Shown here: in pieces, positions 28,162-44,744 of the stretch
Position numbering within the stretch: position 1 is the stretch's first letter
Layout: every line of letters begins with the position of its first letter
NCBI RefSeq assembly: GCF_033807715.1
Contig: NC_084601.1
Coordinates: forward strand, 19,362,129 to 19,426,128
Direction: 5' to 3'
Source: Cololabis saira
Taxonomy: Eukaryota; Chordata; Actinopteri; Beloniformes; Belonidae
DNA: 64,000 nt
The notes under the pieces: model-generated
Databases searched by the model: none
Told to the model about the DNA's origin: nothing
The model's input: the letters and a program-made list of their open reading frames with translations, nothing else
Program-made: the position numbers and the translations under genes

Positions 28162-30599
28162 GTCTGCCGGCAGACGGGAGGGAGGAGCGGCTTTCTGTCC
28201 CCTGCTGGTCCCCGGGTCGTCAGTCCTCCATCTCTCCCCCTGCTGAGGATGGATTTAGAGGAAGCTCGAATCTCTGCTGTGTCGCTTCCAGAGGCAGCTT
28301 TTCAGGAAGTTTCAGGAAGGATCTCCTGTTGGTTGTGGCAAACGGTTCCAGGGATTTGTCCTGCTGTGCTGCAAATGTTCACCGGCTCAGTTCAGGCCCA
28401 TTCTGTTGTGATCTGAGGAGGTGGGGGGGTAAAACACAGACGATACATGATCCAAATGTCCAAAATTCATGCTTAAAATGTCACGCTGTTGAACCGCGTC
28501 AATAAATTACCTTTAAATTACCTTTAAGAAATGACCATACTTTAGTATGCAGTGAGCAGAAACAATAACTGGGTATTTTATTATAAATGTCTTGTAATTA
28601 TTAGTTTTCTACTTATGTCATAGAAGAGTTATATAACCAGACAACCGTAACTGCACTACAGGAGTGTTTTTGGTTCCACCGTTCATGACATTTATGTCTG
28701 TAAAGGCAAACTTAATCTGTTAACATGCTGAAGTTCATCTCATTGTGATTATTTCCCCCTAATTTTGATGTGCAGTTGAAAAAGATTTCATTCTTTTCAT
28801 ATCAAGTCTGGTTGTAGGTTTATTGCATAACTGGCACCCATAGTGTAATAAATCAGTAACGTCAGATTTAACTGTAGAACTGTTAACTATTTTAATGTAT
28901 CAGTACAATTAGGATTATACTTGGGTGTAAGAGAGTACAAGCCAACACGTAGCTTTCATGAAACAAACACGCCGATGGCTGTTTGGAGACAATATCTGTT
29001 GTTTCATAGGAATAAGATTTGAAACATTAGTCATATTACACAAAATTTACTACATCTAAGAGTTGAGGAGACATATTGCATTTCTTTCCAAGAGACAGTT
29101 ATCGTAATTATTCACTTAAATAAAAATGGTTGTCTGGAAACAATAATGAAAAAAAAAAAATGAAATGAAATTCTTACATTTTTTTAAATGTTATTTTTAA
29201 CAAAAGTAATAGTGTTACGCTACTTGATCGTAATTTGTGCCAAAAGGATGACAACACTCTGCTAATCCGACTCCTCTCAAACGCAGCTTTGTTCGCATGT
29301 GACCCTTCTCTCGGTTCGTTCGCTCCCGTCACACAAAATGCAGCTTCACAGGCCTGATTGTGCAACAACGCCTGCAGGGGAGGCATGCCATTCCACCTCC
29401 AGGAATCTACCTGCGTGCCGACAGCACGGCAACGGCACAGGCCACACAATGTACTAGCACATAGCATTCCTGGGAAGTGATTCTCACCCAGGTGTGCCCC
29501 TTCACTTCGGATTTCACAAACACAAGAGTAAAGACTGGTTGGCAGGGAGTTCACCCGCCACTTATCAACCTCACACAATGTGACTAAACAAGAGCATCCA
29601 TAATCCATCTTTTGTTGCTTCAATTAAACCCGCCTAGGCTACTCCCTTTCTGTCATACGCTGACATAAAAAAGTCATAGTGCTCAGCATTCTTGTCCTTG
29701 ACATTGCCAACATGTGAACCATGAAAGACGCCTGCTCTCTCTTTCTCTTTCTCTTTCACACACACTACTCTAAATGATGGGGGGGGCAGCAGAGATCAAT
29801 GTGAGCCGGGTTGGCCTCAGTCAAACCCGGTGATCACCTATGAATGGGCAGATCAGCTCATCTAAATCCAGGCTTCTTATTTACCCTAAGCGAGTATTTA
29901 ATCGCTTGATCAGTTTAAAGCCGCCGACAGGTGAACTAACTCGCTTACGACACCGTTGGCTATTTTGACTCCCGACCCGGCCTTTGGCTCCAGCCTTGGT
30001 GCCACGTCCACATGGAAGGCAGCCGTGTACCAGCCATGTCCACATGTTGGTTGTGTAACTGTCCGAGGCGGCTGGTTGGGTATTGATCAACAGGGGGAAT
30101 TGTGTGTGCGTGATTACACAAGCGTACACAAACACGCAGGTCAAGAGCCTGTTTTAATGGCTGCTCTGCTCTCTGAGCCCGGTGACTGACTCAAGATAAG
30201 AACATGAACTTGTTCATTGTAAAATCAATTTCCTGGTGCAATCGAGAAAAGTATGTCAAAGACGCTCCCACTTAACCCACAAGGAACACGTTGACACACA
30301 AATGGTGAAATATTGAACATAACAGCTCTTACTATGGTTGTATTTCATTTTTAGCTTTAATTACTTCCCTGGAAAATTGAATATTATTATGAATTTTACA
30401 TTATAACAATAATTCTTCAGTACTTTAACAAATACTACATAATCTTGTATTCATGTTACTGCAGGATTATAGTTAGTTAGTTGTGTTATATTCCTGCATC
30501 CATTCATTGAATTATAAACAAGCCAATAGCCTTCATCAACAATGATCCATACTGTGTCTCGATGTCTTGCTCAAAGACACTTGGACATGAGGACTGGAT

Positions 30600-30896
30600 G
30601 GCAACTTAACCAACTTTGAATGTCTTTGTTACTGTTTTTTACCGTGCAATACTTCTAACTGTGCAATATTCCACTACATGTGTAACTAAATACTATCATC
30701 TGTAAATAGAATCTCAGGTCCTCACTATTCAAATGCACCTTAACCTTTTTTATATTTTTTACATTATTTATATTTCTTATTTTTCTTATTGTTTGCACTA
30801 TTGTTTCTTATTTGTCTTAGACTGGAGAGGTGATGCTGCTTTCAATCTCACTGTACCCAGGTACATTGACAATAAAGTATTCTATTCTATTAACCA
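30600..30896 (+). mobile_element. LINE 3' end remnant
   Basis: Ends with GACAATAAAGTATTCTATTCTATT, preceded by TGCACTATTGTTTCTTATTTGTC and GTGCAATA words. This is the usual 3' end of fish Rex1/L2-type LINEs, whose terminal pentanucleotide repeat is seen here. 5'-truncated, non-coding, upstream of the snrk start codon in the 5' UTR intron. Confidence 0.6.
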
Positions 30897-31430
30897 GTGA
30901 CTGTGATTAGCAAATTTGTTAAATCAGCACGTGATATCAACAAAATCTTATCAAACAGGGGCTTCTGAATCAGATTAAATAAAAATTGGATCATGGTTGA
31001 TCTTGTGATAGCATTAAAAATTAAATTGTCATCCAGTGACTGGATTAATTATTGTACCCTGATGAGAGCTACCATTTAGACCCCTACTACAAAATAAAGC
31101 AGGGACACGTTCAAGTCCACATCACATAGCATCAGTCCATTTGCATTATGTAAAACGTAAAACAGTGAGTGGAATATGAAGTGATCCCTGTGTTCAGGGT
31201 GGTAGATGATACTGTATGGATCAGCTGTAGCTCCCACTCCCACCATGTCAACATGCTTGCAGGCTGCATGAATGCACGTCCCCGTCTGGAGAGGGAGGAC
31301 CCCACTATCCTGAACACAACTGCAGCAATGATGCATGACCCGAAACAGACCCGTGACAACTTAAAACACATACACATAACCCGGCCGGCCGCTGCCAGGC
31401 TGCACCGTGCAGACCTGCCCACATGAGTCC

Positions 31431-31645
31431 ACTTACCGCAGCCCGAGCACCGGCCGGGACCGACACATCCACACGCCTCCCGGTGCTTCTAACCAGCCCG
31501 CCGGTGTTCCCGGTCAACCAGCGACACGCTGACAGCAGACAGGTCCGGGATCTCAGGGCAGCAGCGGTAATCTGTTACCTTGTCAACTCCAGTCGCTTTC
31601 CCTCTCACCGCTCAGGCGCTTTCAGCTGCGCCAAGTAAACACCGG
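31431..31645 (-). promoter_or_regulatory. Probable snrk non-coding first exon and promoter
   Basis: The plus strand shows ACTTAC at 31431-31436, a perfect GTAAGT donor on the minus strand, immediately followed by a GC- and CpG-rich block (about 31380-31640) in otherwise AT-rich DNA. A second possible donor (GTAACA) is near 31575. SNRK genes have non-coding 5' exons, and this block lies 3.3 kb upstream of the snrk ATG on the right strand. It is an inference: no TATA box or exact start site can be fixed. Confidence 0.5.
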
Positions 31646-31753
31646 CGACAGGAAGACGGCTGGAGACTTTCACAATAAAGGCCTGGACAACGCGGTGCAA
31701 CGCTGATGAAAATTATGGAGGACCAAATCTGACATGATTAAAAATAAAAGCAG

Positions 31754-31756
<3 letters not shown>

Positions 31757-31829
<73 letters not shown>
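31757..31829. repeat. (TA)n microsatellite
   Basis: Pure TA tract left of the MITE at 31894. Confidence 0.97.
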
Positions 31830-31833
<4 letters not shown>

Positions 31834-31893
31834 AATCCTATTCCGTATACATGCAATGTCGTCAAAAATTATGTGTATTTTGTTTTTTTCCTT

Positions 31894-32117
31894 TTCCTTG
31901 TACATGCATTTGTTGTTTGTTTTTTTTTACATTCCCTCATCTCCTCTTTTCACTTTACATGTAATGGTAAAGTAAAAAGGGCTTTTTTACTTTACCTGAT
32001 GCAAAAATGCTCATTTGCATATAAGGCCGAAATGAATAAGGTAAAATGAAAAGAGGAGACTAGGAAATGTAAAAAAAAAAAAGGAAATGTAAAAACAACA
32101 AATGCATTTACAAGGAA
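31894..32117. mobile_element. Fold-back MITE abutting the Rex3 3' end
   Basis: About 224 bp. The left end TTCCTTGTACATGCATTTGT is mirrored by ACAAATGCATTTACAAGGAA at 32098-32117. The arms remain inverted for about 70 bp (ACATTCCCTCATCTCCTCTT against AAGAGGAGACTAGGAAATGT). A third copy of the arm is at about 36440-36500. Non-coding. The right boundary touches Rex3 coding sequence directly. Confidence 0.75.
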
Positions 32118-35579
<3,462 letters not shown>

Positions 35580-35585
35580 TGTGTT

Positions 35586-36498
35586 ATTTTTTATTCATTT
35601 CTGCCTCATTATGCAAATTAGGTGGGCTGCCCTTCTTAGTGCAGCTCCTCAGCTATTGGTCAATAAACAGGAAGAAGCAAGATCTGGACAAAATTAAGAC
35701 TATTGAATTTAAAAAAGGATCTTTTAATATTATTTGATGTAGATGTAGTCAAAGGGACAGCTAGTGTATATTAACCACAAATTTAGACATTAATAGTATT
35801 AGTTATAGTCTTGAATTAAATGTTGAGTAGAATCGAGATTAATATAATTCAGTGTTGAGGACATTTATCAACTACACTGCCAGGAATGGAAAAAGCACTC
35901 ATGAGCTCTGGCTTTTCTTCTGTTTGTAAGTTCAAGAAACACAAAAGTTAAATAATGAGTATTTATTTATTTATTTATTTTTAATCATGTGGGCCATCAT
36001 TGGCTTTGGCACAATAGCAGCCAGAAATTCCCAGCCCATCCAAACTTAAAGATGGTTGAGGATGTGTGCAGTGAGCGACCAGCCTAGGCATGCAAGTGAT
36101 TAGCCTCTCCAATACTAAAGCACGTCAGGGACAGTAGGCAATCCAATGACTTGCTGCGTTCTAAATGGATAAATAGATGGATACTTTATTAATCCCAAAG
36201 GGATTTTTGTTTATTTTTTTCTACACCAAAATAACTGGCCAGGTAACAAAACAGTCATCTTCTCAGTTACCGGTGCAAGCCTATCAGCAATCAGATCAAT
36301 AGCCGGCTTCGGTTTGGATATAACCTCCTGTACAAGGATGTGGGCACTGATTGTTGCGCAACAGTTTTAATTTTTGACCAATAGCAGAGGAGCTGGACCA
36401 AGAAGGACAGCCCTCCTCATTTGCATCTCAAGCAGAAATGCATAAGGTAAAATAAAAAGGGTAGATGAGGGAATGTAAAAAAAACAAACAAATGCATG
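35586..36498. mobile_element. TIR DNA transposon remnant, left end truncated
   Basis: ATTTCTGCCTCATTATGCAA followed by TGCAGCTCCTCAGCTATTGGTCA near 35600-35662 is inverted at about 36373-36443 (TGACCAATAGCAGAGGAGCTGG and CATTTGCATCTCAAGCAGAAAT). The right side continues into the outer arm (GATGAGGGAATGTAAAAAA, AACAAATGCATG), which is also present in the MITE at 31894-32117. On the left the outer arm is replaced by the TA tract. Non-coding inside. It carries a nested Rex1-type tail. Confidence 0.7.
36167..36209 (-). mobile_element. Rex1-type LINE 3' tail fragment
   Basis: GGATACTTTATTAATCCCAAAGGG is the reverse complement of the common fish Rex1 terminus (CCCTTTGGGATTAATAAAGT) followed by its ATCC/ATCT-type tail. 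Only about 43 bp remains. Confidence 0.55.
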
Positions 36499-36499
36499 T

Positions 36500-39400
36500 C
36501 ACATGCACAGTCAGATTTTAAAATGCAACATCTGGAACAGCTGATTGCTATATTACTACTTATACTTACAGATCCAATTAAGTGATAACTTTTATCAGAG
36601 TGATTTTTTTATCATGTGTTTTACTCTTTGCCATTGCTACAATTGTGTCATTACAATTATTGTAAAAAAAAAAAAAAAAGGTTTTACTTCATATCTTTCT
36701 CTTTTCCTTCCTATTATTTCCTATCCTTAGGTATCTTTTCAGTTTACTACAAACTCAATAGGGGTAAACACAGCTAGTTTATGTATCTGTAGATTTTTTG
36801 AGCATGTTTAGGATAAATATAATACCGTTACACGCATGTACAAGGCCAACTAACTGAAAGTAAAATGATGGGAATTTTCAGGGTACCTCTTTTTAAATAA
36901 TAGTGATGATGATCATCTTTATAGCCTGTCCATGGCTCATGCATAAAGATAAACAAGGAGGACAGATGCAACATGGACATTAAATTCTTCATTTCACTGT
37001 TTATGAAGACAAATTATGTCGGTAATAAATAAACAAATCAAAGAAAAAAACTCGAGAACAGCCTCGTAATTTGAATTTACCATTTTAATTTTCCTTCAAT
37101 CCTTTATAAGGGATTTTATTTTGAAAGAAATTTTGTTACGATTTCCGGTACGGTTCCACTGAATCGCAGGTGGGGGACCACGTGACCACTGCGCATCGTC
37201 GCCGTCAATCTCTGACGTCAGAGCCACGTTCAGATAACAGCGTGTTTTTCAGGCTGTTTTTCAAGATTATTTTGATTTATGTTTTACCTGTTCATTTAAG
37301 TTCCCTGCAAAGGAGTCTGGGACAACAATGTTTTGTTAAAAATATTATTCAGTCTGGTAAACAATAATACATCCTTACTGTATGGGTTTATGCTTATGCA
37401 TAATAATAAATATCTGCCATTCAGGCTACTGAGACCACACTAGTCACCCATCCTGAGCAGCATTTCTCAGGTTGGCAGGACGAATTCAATCCTCCAGGTT
37501 GGTGTTTAGGGGGAGGGAGTGTGTTGGCACAGATCTATGTCCCTGTTCTCTGCACAGAACCACCTGGCCGGCGTTCAAGTGTGTTGTTATGTAATGTTTA
37601 CCAGAGATCTGAAGTGGAACCAGTTTGGCTGGTGGCAGCATCTCCCACAATGGAGGCTTATTTCAGCTGCGAGCAGCATGATGTCCACAGAAAGAGCTTT
37701 TTGATGCTCATTTGTTTGAACTGAGGAGGAAACAGGCGCCAATGTGTTTGTGTAAACACCGGTTCAGTCAGCGATGATAAATCTTCCTCTTTCCCCACAA
37801 ACTGTCAGTAACCATGTCCTTGAGCTCACTCTGCAGAGATGACCAGTTTACATTCAGAACTATTGGGTTTATATACATGCATCTCAAACCCCTATCTGAT
37901 TAAATGTTCTACCTATTTTATTTAACGGATGAAAAACACAATGGGCCACTGTTAGTTAAGTCTGCCACCTAGTGGATTCCTAACACAAGATCTCTCGGTG
38001 GAGAACAGTACATGTCCAGTCAAACACCATAAAAAAAATGGCCAGTCCCTTTTCATATCTATAAAATTTTACTTTACTTCTTAGAAAACAGAGATCCAGA
38101 GAACCCGAGGCCTATTGGGAGCAATATGTGGAATAGTGGTTGGAGTCTGAACCACAGACCGTACAGTGGCCTAAGTAGGTCTTAATAAAGACAAAACCAC
38201 CGAAACACTAAAAGAAAAAGCCAAAATACACAGAAAATCCAGTATTTTACAAGTAATAAACTATAAGGGTGAAAACCACAGTCATAGAAGTTATATATTT
38301 GCTAAATGCATGGGTGTTACATCATATGCCTACAGTATGTTATTTATGTAGGCTCATTTTCTTGTTTTTTCCCCTGTTCCTGATTTAATAGCGTAAATCT
38401 GAAGCGGAACCAGAATGCGTGCTGTGACTCCCTCAGCTTGTCAGTCAGGCTGATGGGAAGCGGTGAATGTGTGCTGACAGCACCGACACAGCTCCTACCA
38501 GCGCCGAACAGCAGCCTGATTATTCTTGAAGGCCGTGACTTCCAAAGGTTGAGGCCGGCTGCTCTCCATCTCTGCACCAGTGTTCCTGCAATCCTGGCCC
38601 TCAGGACCCGCTTTCCTGCAAGATTTAGATGTTTTTCTGCTCCAACAACCTGGAAGTGAACACTGATTACAGTGGAGATGTGAATGGACCTCAGGAGGCA
38701 CCCATCAAGATCACACCCGCTAATAACGTCAGACAGCCGGAGAGACTTGTTAGTGTCTGGGTACCACAAAATAACTTTAGAAAAGAGAGAAAGAACATCT
38801 TATTTTCATAAGAGTAAATTTAAAGAAATTAAGCACAAGTTTCCTGCTTTTCATAAAGAGATTGAATTTATATCTATATTTCATTAGAGAGAGAGAGAGA
38901 GCAGAAAATTGAAAATCTCCGTTTAAATTTTTTTTTTTTCTCTAATTTATTTTTAATTAATGAATTTCCATTTTATCCCCCTGGAACATAATTTCTCTTT
39001 TATTATAAACATTTTTAACTATCTGCATCGTTAATACACTATGATGCTTCATATTTGGTATATTAATTTCTAAAACCTCAGTACCACCTTCATACCACAA
39101 AATTACTAATACATAAAACAAAATTATCCAATGCAATCCAAAAAAGTATTTAGAACCTATTGAATATATTTAGGGTGTTTTAACTTTCATTATTTGTAGT
39201 ATTTACATATAATAATGGGCGGGGGGGGGGGGGGGGATTTTCTATGCATTACTTTCTGTCAGGCATTAAAAGATTGATAATGGGGGGTGTAAACAAACAC
39301 AACAGAAGTGTTTGGGAATCCCCATCATTAACATCATCCTCAGGATGCTCCTGGTCTGCCAGTACAGGTCTACACCAGTAACACTGTCCTGTGCACGTCC

Positions 39401-40200
39401 TTCACAGTCAGGTTTGGAGCTGCCAGAAACAGACCGGAGAGAACAACAAACTAAGAAAAGGAGTAGAGACTACCATGAGAGCACTTGAGCCCTCCTGCTA
39501 AGATCTACACTCAAGTACCAGAAGGGAAGCACTGCTGACTCCTCACACACTGGACTTAATTCTTTTATTAAGCTCCTTCTCCTCCAGCAGGTGTAGAGTA
39601 CTGTACTTCAGAACCAGCTTAGTTTCACCACTCAAACGATGGTCCAACTTCATCTAACAAGACTTTGACAAGCGTGTACTTACAAATTGATGAAGCATTA
39701 GTGGATGAAATCCATACTAACATTGTTTTGATTAGTCTATAAATTAAATTTGTCTCACAGTGGGTCAAACAGCCAAATTACCAGTTTATCAAAATGTGTC
39801 AATAAAGCTGACTAAATATCAGAACTTTAAATTGAGTATAAAAATATGACCCTGAATACATTCAGTCCTACTGTTTTCTATATTTTGATTGTTGTACAGC
39901 AACCTTAGCTGCCATGAAAGGCGTTAACACAAATCATGTAGTTACTTCTGGAAACAAGTTACTTAGAGACAAATACAGAAACTCGGCCATTAAACTAATG
40001 CCACGAGATATTTCAATTTGGCCTGAATAAGCTCCTACTGCCAGCATTAGCATCCTGCCGGGTACAGATCTGATGTGGGAATAATGTGTTCAGTTTGGTA
40101 TATTACCACCGTTTCTTGCTCAGTTTTTAAATACCAATCCGCCAGGTTAAATCAGTACATATGAATTCAGAGAATGTAAGAGGGGAAAAAATAAAATTAA
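36500..40200. other. Gene-poor interval, no gene recognised
   Basis: AT-rich DNA between the snrk 5' region and rpl14. It contains a CpG-richer patch with E-box and CRE motifs (37140-37260, listed), a dispersed-repeat fragment near 38570-38650 (CAATCCTGGCCCTCAGGACC, GCAAGATTTAGATG) and a 16-bp G run at about 39221-39236. The longer ORFs here (for example minus strand 38344-38769) overlap that repeat and show no protein family. Confidence 0.5.
37140..37260. promoter_or_regulatory. Possible regulatory patch with CACGTG and TGACGTCA
   Basis: Within a small GC-enriched patch lie GACCACGTGACC (E-box/USF type, about 37178-37189), GCGCATCGTCGCCG, and CTCTGACGTCAGAG (full palindromic CRE, about 37209-37222). 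No adjacent gene was found, so promoter, enhancer and chance remain open. Confidence 0.35.
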
Positions 40201-40270
40201 AAAACTATAATAATAAACAGAAAATTCTGGTAAATAATGGAGAAGACACCCAATAACAACTGAAGAGAAA

Positions 40271-40276
40271 TTTATT
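40271..40276 (-). terminator. rpl14 polyadenylation signal
   Basis: TTTATT on the plus strand is AATAAA on the minus strand, 14 bases after the rpl14 stop codon (40290-40292). This fits the very short 3' UTRs of ribosomal protein genes. Confidence 0.8.
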
Positions 40277-40289
40277 TTGTCACAAGTGT

Positions 40290-43200
40290 TCATTTCTTCG
40301 CTGCCTCCTTCTGGAGCTTCTTCACCTCGTGCTTGATGATCTTGTTCCTCTGCACAAACAGAAAATATGCAGTTATCAAAAAATGTTAAAAAAACAAATT
40401 GGTTTCCTTTGTGTTCAGAGCAATCAGGATTAATCTTAAAATAATTAATCTCCCATGAATGAATCCTGAAGAGCATTTCTCTTGTGCTTACCATCCTCTT
40501 GGCCTTCATCACCTTGAAGCGATCAAAGTCAGACATCTTGGCCCTCTGAAAAGAAAAATCCAGACAAAAAGGGTCAATTATTCAACCCGATGGCCAGAAC
40601 TGTTTTAGCTGCCTGTATGTTAAATTGTTATAAATCATAAACAGTGGCCGTTAAGCAAAAGTTTTCTCAATGGTGAAAGGTAGTTTTACCATCTCCAATT
40701 ATATCTAGTTCTTCACAACCTGATGCTTCTTACTGAGTAAATGTTCACCGAAAAACTGACAAATCCTCAGTTTTTCCCATCATGTCATTGCTGAAATTCA
40801 TGACGTTATCCCATTCCTGTTCCGATGGAAATATCTACATGGAGGCGTACTATAAAAATGACTAAAGCTTCAAGTTCATCAACACAGGCTACTAGTTAAT
40901 GTTAGCAAACGTGGTCTTTTCTCATTACATTAAGCAGACAGGTTTATCTAAAGCAACATCCAACAGAAGAACACAATCAAGCCATAGTAACACAGTGGGT
41001 CACAACATGAGCGCAGTTAAACCAGCATTCAAATAAATAAAACTAAGATGACATTTGAGTTCAAACTGTTTAAACTTGATGGGGAAGTGTTTAAAAAAAA
41101 AAAAAAAAAAAAAAAAAGTCAGTTGACAGAACTTAACCGTAGAAGGTTACATTTAGTTTGGGACTCCATAGCTCTGACTGTCCATCATCAGCTTTTATTA
41201 CAACGGTAACAACTACTTAACTGAAAACCCTAAGCCAGGTTAGTGTACGATGTAAGAGATGACTTACCTTCTGTTTTGCCTCAATCTTCTTGGCCCAGCT
41301 GCTCTGTGCCCACTTCTCGTTGACTTGAGCCTTCTCCCAGGCCTTCCTCACAAACTTCTGGCGGGCGCTGTGAATCGTCACACACAGTTAAGTACTAGCA
41401 CTATGATACAACACATGTGCATCATTAAGCTTGTTTGCATCGCCTGGAATGTGGATCAAAACATCAGCCACGATAGCTGGAGACAAAAAAGCTACAGTGA
41501 TGCTGGAGCAGCAGCTCCGGTCGGAGCAAACAGAAATACTGATCCAGTCAGACAATTAAGTTCTCAACTCTTATCAGTAAAAAGCCTCCATTTGTTTTGA
41601 CAACATGGCCTGCTACTAAAGCTGCATTCAGACAGTCTAATCATTCTGTTCACCTTTCAGCCTCCGTTTCGTTTACAGAAGATTTTAAGTGTGGATGTGA
41701 TGTGTTCAAACACATCGGTCCCTCTAAACCGATGGCGAGCAACATTTGTTCCCCCCATAAAACCCATTGTTGTCAAATCTCTACGCTGTTTAAGTGGGCA
41801 TAAATCACATACATTTAAAACATGGGCTGCCTATTCTATGATGCATTCCCAATCATCTGACGAATATTTACCAACAGACATTCGTTAAAACATTTTTTCA
41901 TAATTCTTTTTTGAGTGCTGGATTGAGGTGGTACAGGCCGGTTCTGGCCCTTCAGCCATATCTTGCTTGTTCACTCTAAACCCATCATGGTCTGATGTGA
42001 TACACGTCTTAACTATTTGGGTCTTCAGTTACACGTCAACATAATTTAAAAGTTTAACAAATTAGTTAACTATAGAAGCACACTTCCAATTCAAAGGGTT
42101 TTTCATTTACGTTTTTGTTCTCTTTGTACTTAGGTTATAATAGACAAATCTGATTTTTATTCTCCTTCAGAAAGACCTTAAGGTTCAGATGGCCTTTGTT
42201 TTCAGTAGTTTTAAGAAAAACCAGACCCTTTGCCATTATTATACAAGGCATTTAGACATTATCTTTCATACGTACCAGCACATTTTTTTATGTTAAAGCT
42301 TTTACTTTGAATAAGTCAGTCTAAATGCTATACTGTCACAACTTATACAGTACAGACCAAAGGTTTGGACACAGCTTGTCATTCAAACAAATGGGGAAGT
42401 GTGTCCAAACTTTTGGTCTGTACTGTATAAACAAAAACAGATAACTCTTAAGAAAATATAATTAGACCTAATTCCACAACTTGCATTAAATAAACATTTT
42501 AAGTTCAAGAACCACCCAAAAATTGCAGCTGTACTGATCTGGTGACATACACATCTGCAACAATGTCTAAGCAAGTCTGGGTTAAACTATGGAGGAATTT
42601 AGTTTTATCAGGACTAAAAAGCACCCACTTTTTATTCAAGTGTTTCGCAATCCTAGTCTTCAAGAGCCACTTAACATTTTCCAGCTCCAGGATTCCTGGC
42701 TCAAATTAATATGTCAAACACACTTGTGCAGATCTTAAAACATGATTATGCAAAGATCTAATGATCTCAAATTATTTACTGAAGCAGGGAAACATCAAAA
42801 ACATGTATAGCATTAGACTCTGTGCACCAGGATTGGGAAACACTGTTAAATACATTTTAGCAATCAATATACTATGATACATTTGTATCAACATAACTCT
42901 GGCTCATTGCTGTTCACTATATTTGTTAACGTGTACAGTGAACACAAGACAGCTGTAACCTAACTAAACTCCATTCTTAAGTACAACAGCATTACCATTA
43001 TGTGAAAACACAAGTTGTAGTTGCATCTAATGAATCTTGTTTACAGGTCAAGACACTCGTGCTCTCACCTGTGAGGTACTTTGATGACGTAGTCTGTGAG
43101 CTGCATGCACTTGAAGGGCATGGATTGCCTCCTCACTCCTGTGCAGGGTCCATCAACCAGAGCCTGGGGGAGACACGGCAGAGGGATGACTCCACGTACA

Positions 43201-44744
43201 TTTAAAAGTGAGCCCACCATTTATCAGAGCAACAGTTTCTTCACCACTCACCCTATTTTGATCAATGACGTCTACGATGGCCACCAGCTTGCCAGCGTGG
43301 GGTCCGAAGGAAATGTAGGCGACGCGACCTATCTCAACGAAACGGGTGAACACCTAAAACACACCAGAGAGAAGAACATATGGGATGACAGGGGTCGGAA
43401 AATGGTATGCTTCTGTTTCTCACTGGGGGCTAAGCAGCCCGGCTAGGAGTGTGTCTGGATCATGTGTTCACCATCCTCACTAGGGTTGCCAACTCCCTGA
43501 AAAATAAATAAGGGACACCTCATCGGCAGGCCGGTTTTCTGCCAATTTCTGCTACCTGCCGAGAAATGCTACTTTGTGCTTCCGCACAGTCAATTTTCAA
43601 AGTTTGCATCATTTCTTGCACAATGTAAAATTGATAATATGGAATGTTGAGTATTTGATCCTTCAAAATACACCACCCATGACATGAATTGCATTACACT
43701 TTGTGAACATTATACGATAAAGAGAAGAAAGGAAGTGGGCTAGGGAGTAAAACACAGTAAATTGTAGCTCTGCAAAGGTAGAAAACCATTAGGGAGCATT
43801 TTTTGACCAAGCAGCAGAATTTGGCAGAACACCGGCCAACCTGATTGCCTTCACCTTTCCTGGGGTGAATTTCTTAGCCCCCTTTTTGAGAGTGAAACAA
43901 CTTAACTATTTGAGTAAAACCTGAATTGAATTAGATGCATATTTTTGAATGCCATGAACACATGGAAAACTAATTATCCAGCAAGTCACTTTAATACAAA
44001 GAAAATGAACTAAATAAATATCTTTCTTAAACATAAACCTGTCCTGCTTAACTTAAAATTGTATAAATGTATTAAAAAAATAGAAAGAAAGCAGAACATC
44101 CATTCTGTAAAAGTGCACATTTAAAGTGCAAACAGAAAGTCTGTAGAAAACTTGTAAACATATTTGTGCCTCAAAGGCCATGACTGTAGGCTACAGTTGT
44201 AGTAAAACAGAAACTTACTTATGAACTCAACAGATCATTGCCATTTTATAACTTTTTGACTCTCACAGTAATACGGGACAAAGTGCGTCTCTTTTCATCT
44301 CAACACGGGACTTTAGTTTATAAATACGGGATGATTCTGTTTTTCAAGGGACGGCTGGCAACATTAGTCCTCCCCTTTTCGCATGTAGCTCGTGTTTCTA
44401 ACTCCGAATACTCCGTACACACACCATATATATACGTAATCGAAAACAGCAAACAACGTGGATAACACCATTCCCCGCTGTTATTGAATCAGTGTTAGTA
44501 TATAAACTCTGAACTGTTCACCAGGAGCGTCTCGGCCCTGCAGCCTGCGGGACCACGTTGTAGCGCGGCTGCTGGCCGACATGCTGATACGCCGTTAAAA
44601 CCTACATTTCATCTCGGAAAACGGCGAACCAATGTGCCTTTATATATTTAAGCGACTAATTATGGTGATATTGTTGGAAAACGAGCCCACACAGGGTGAT
44701 AAATGCAGCTTGTAGCGCCGAGTGTTCCCGCAGCAGCCTACCAT
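40290..44744 (-). CDS. rpl14: rpl14, 60S ribosomal protein eL14; six exons, 137 aa
   Basis: Structural protein of the large ribosomal subunit. Exons (transcript order): 44742-44744 (the ATG alone, split from codon 2 by intron 1), 43252-43353, 43069-43163, 41268-41367, 40492-40545 and 40290-40349. All junctions are GT-AG and total 414 bp including TGA. Seen: [20 protein letters not shown] with the KOW-like start, [71 protein letters not shown] and the basic end [12 protein letters not shown]. The C-terminus lacks the long Ala/Lys tail of the human protein, as in other fish. Intron 1 and intron 3 carry transposon insertions. A strong call. Confidence 0.98.
42348..42425. mobile_element. 78-bp palindromic MITE in rpl14 intron 3
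   Basis: CAGTACAGACCAAAGGTTTG at the left pairs with CCAAACTTTTGGTCTGTACTG at the right around a short centre. TA lies on both sides (42346-42347 and 42426-42427). This is the minimal form of a common fish Tc1/mariner-type family whose ends read CAGTACAGACCAAAAGTTTGG. Confidence 0.88.
42639..42846. mobile_element. Degenerate hAT-like MITE in rpl14 intron 3
   Basis: The ends AAGTGTTTCGCAATCCTAGT and ACCAGGATTGGGAAACACTG are inverted with a few mismatches. Internal words (GCAGGGAAACATCAAAAACATG, CAAACACACTTGTGC) are common in fish short interspersed DNA elements and resemble the remnants at 6843 and 38570. No clear target duplication survives. Confidence 0.6.
43481..44366. mobile_element. hAT-type element in rpl14 intron 1
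   Basis: The left end TAGGGTTGCCAACTCCCTGA is matched, inverted, by TCAAGGGACGGCTGGCAACATTA at the right. The flanking octamers ATCCTCAC (43473-43480) and GTCCTCCC (44367-44374) agree at six of eight positions, consistent with a decayed 8-bp duplication. 886 bp, no transposase ORF. Confidence 0.7.

Noticed and set aside
38344..38769. 141-codon minus-strand ORF
   Set aside because: It overlaps a dispersed repeat fragment (CCTGGCCCTCAGGACC) and has no family signature or splice context.
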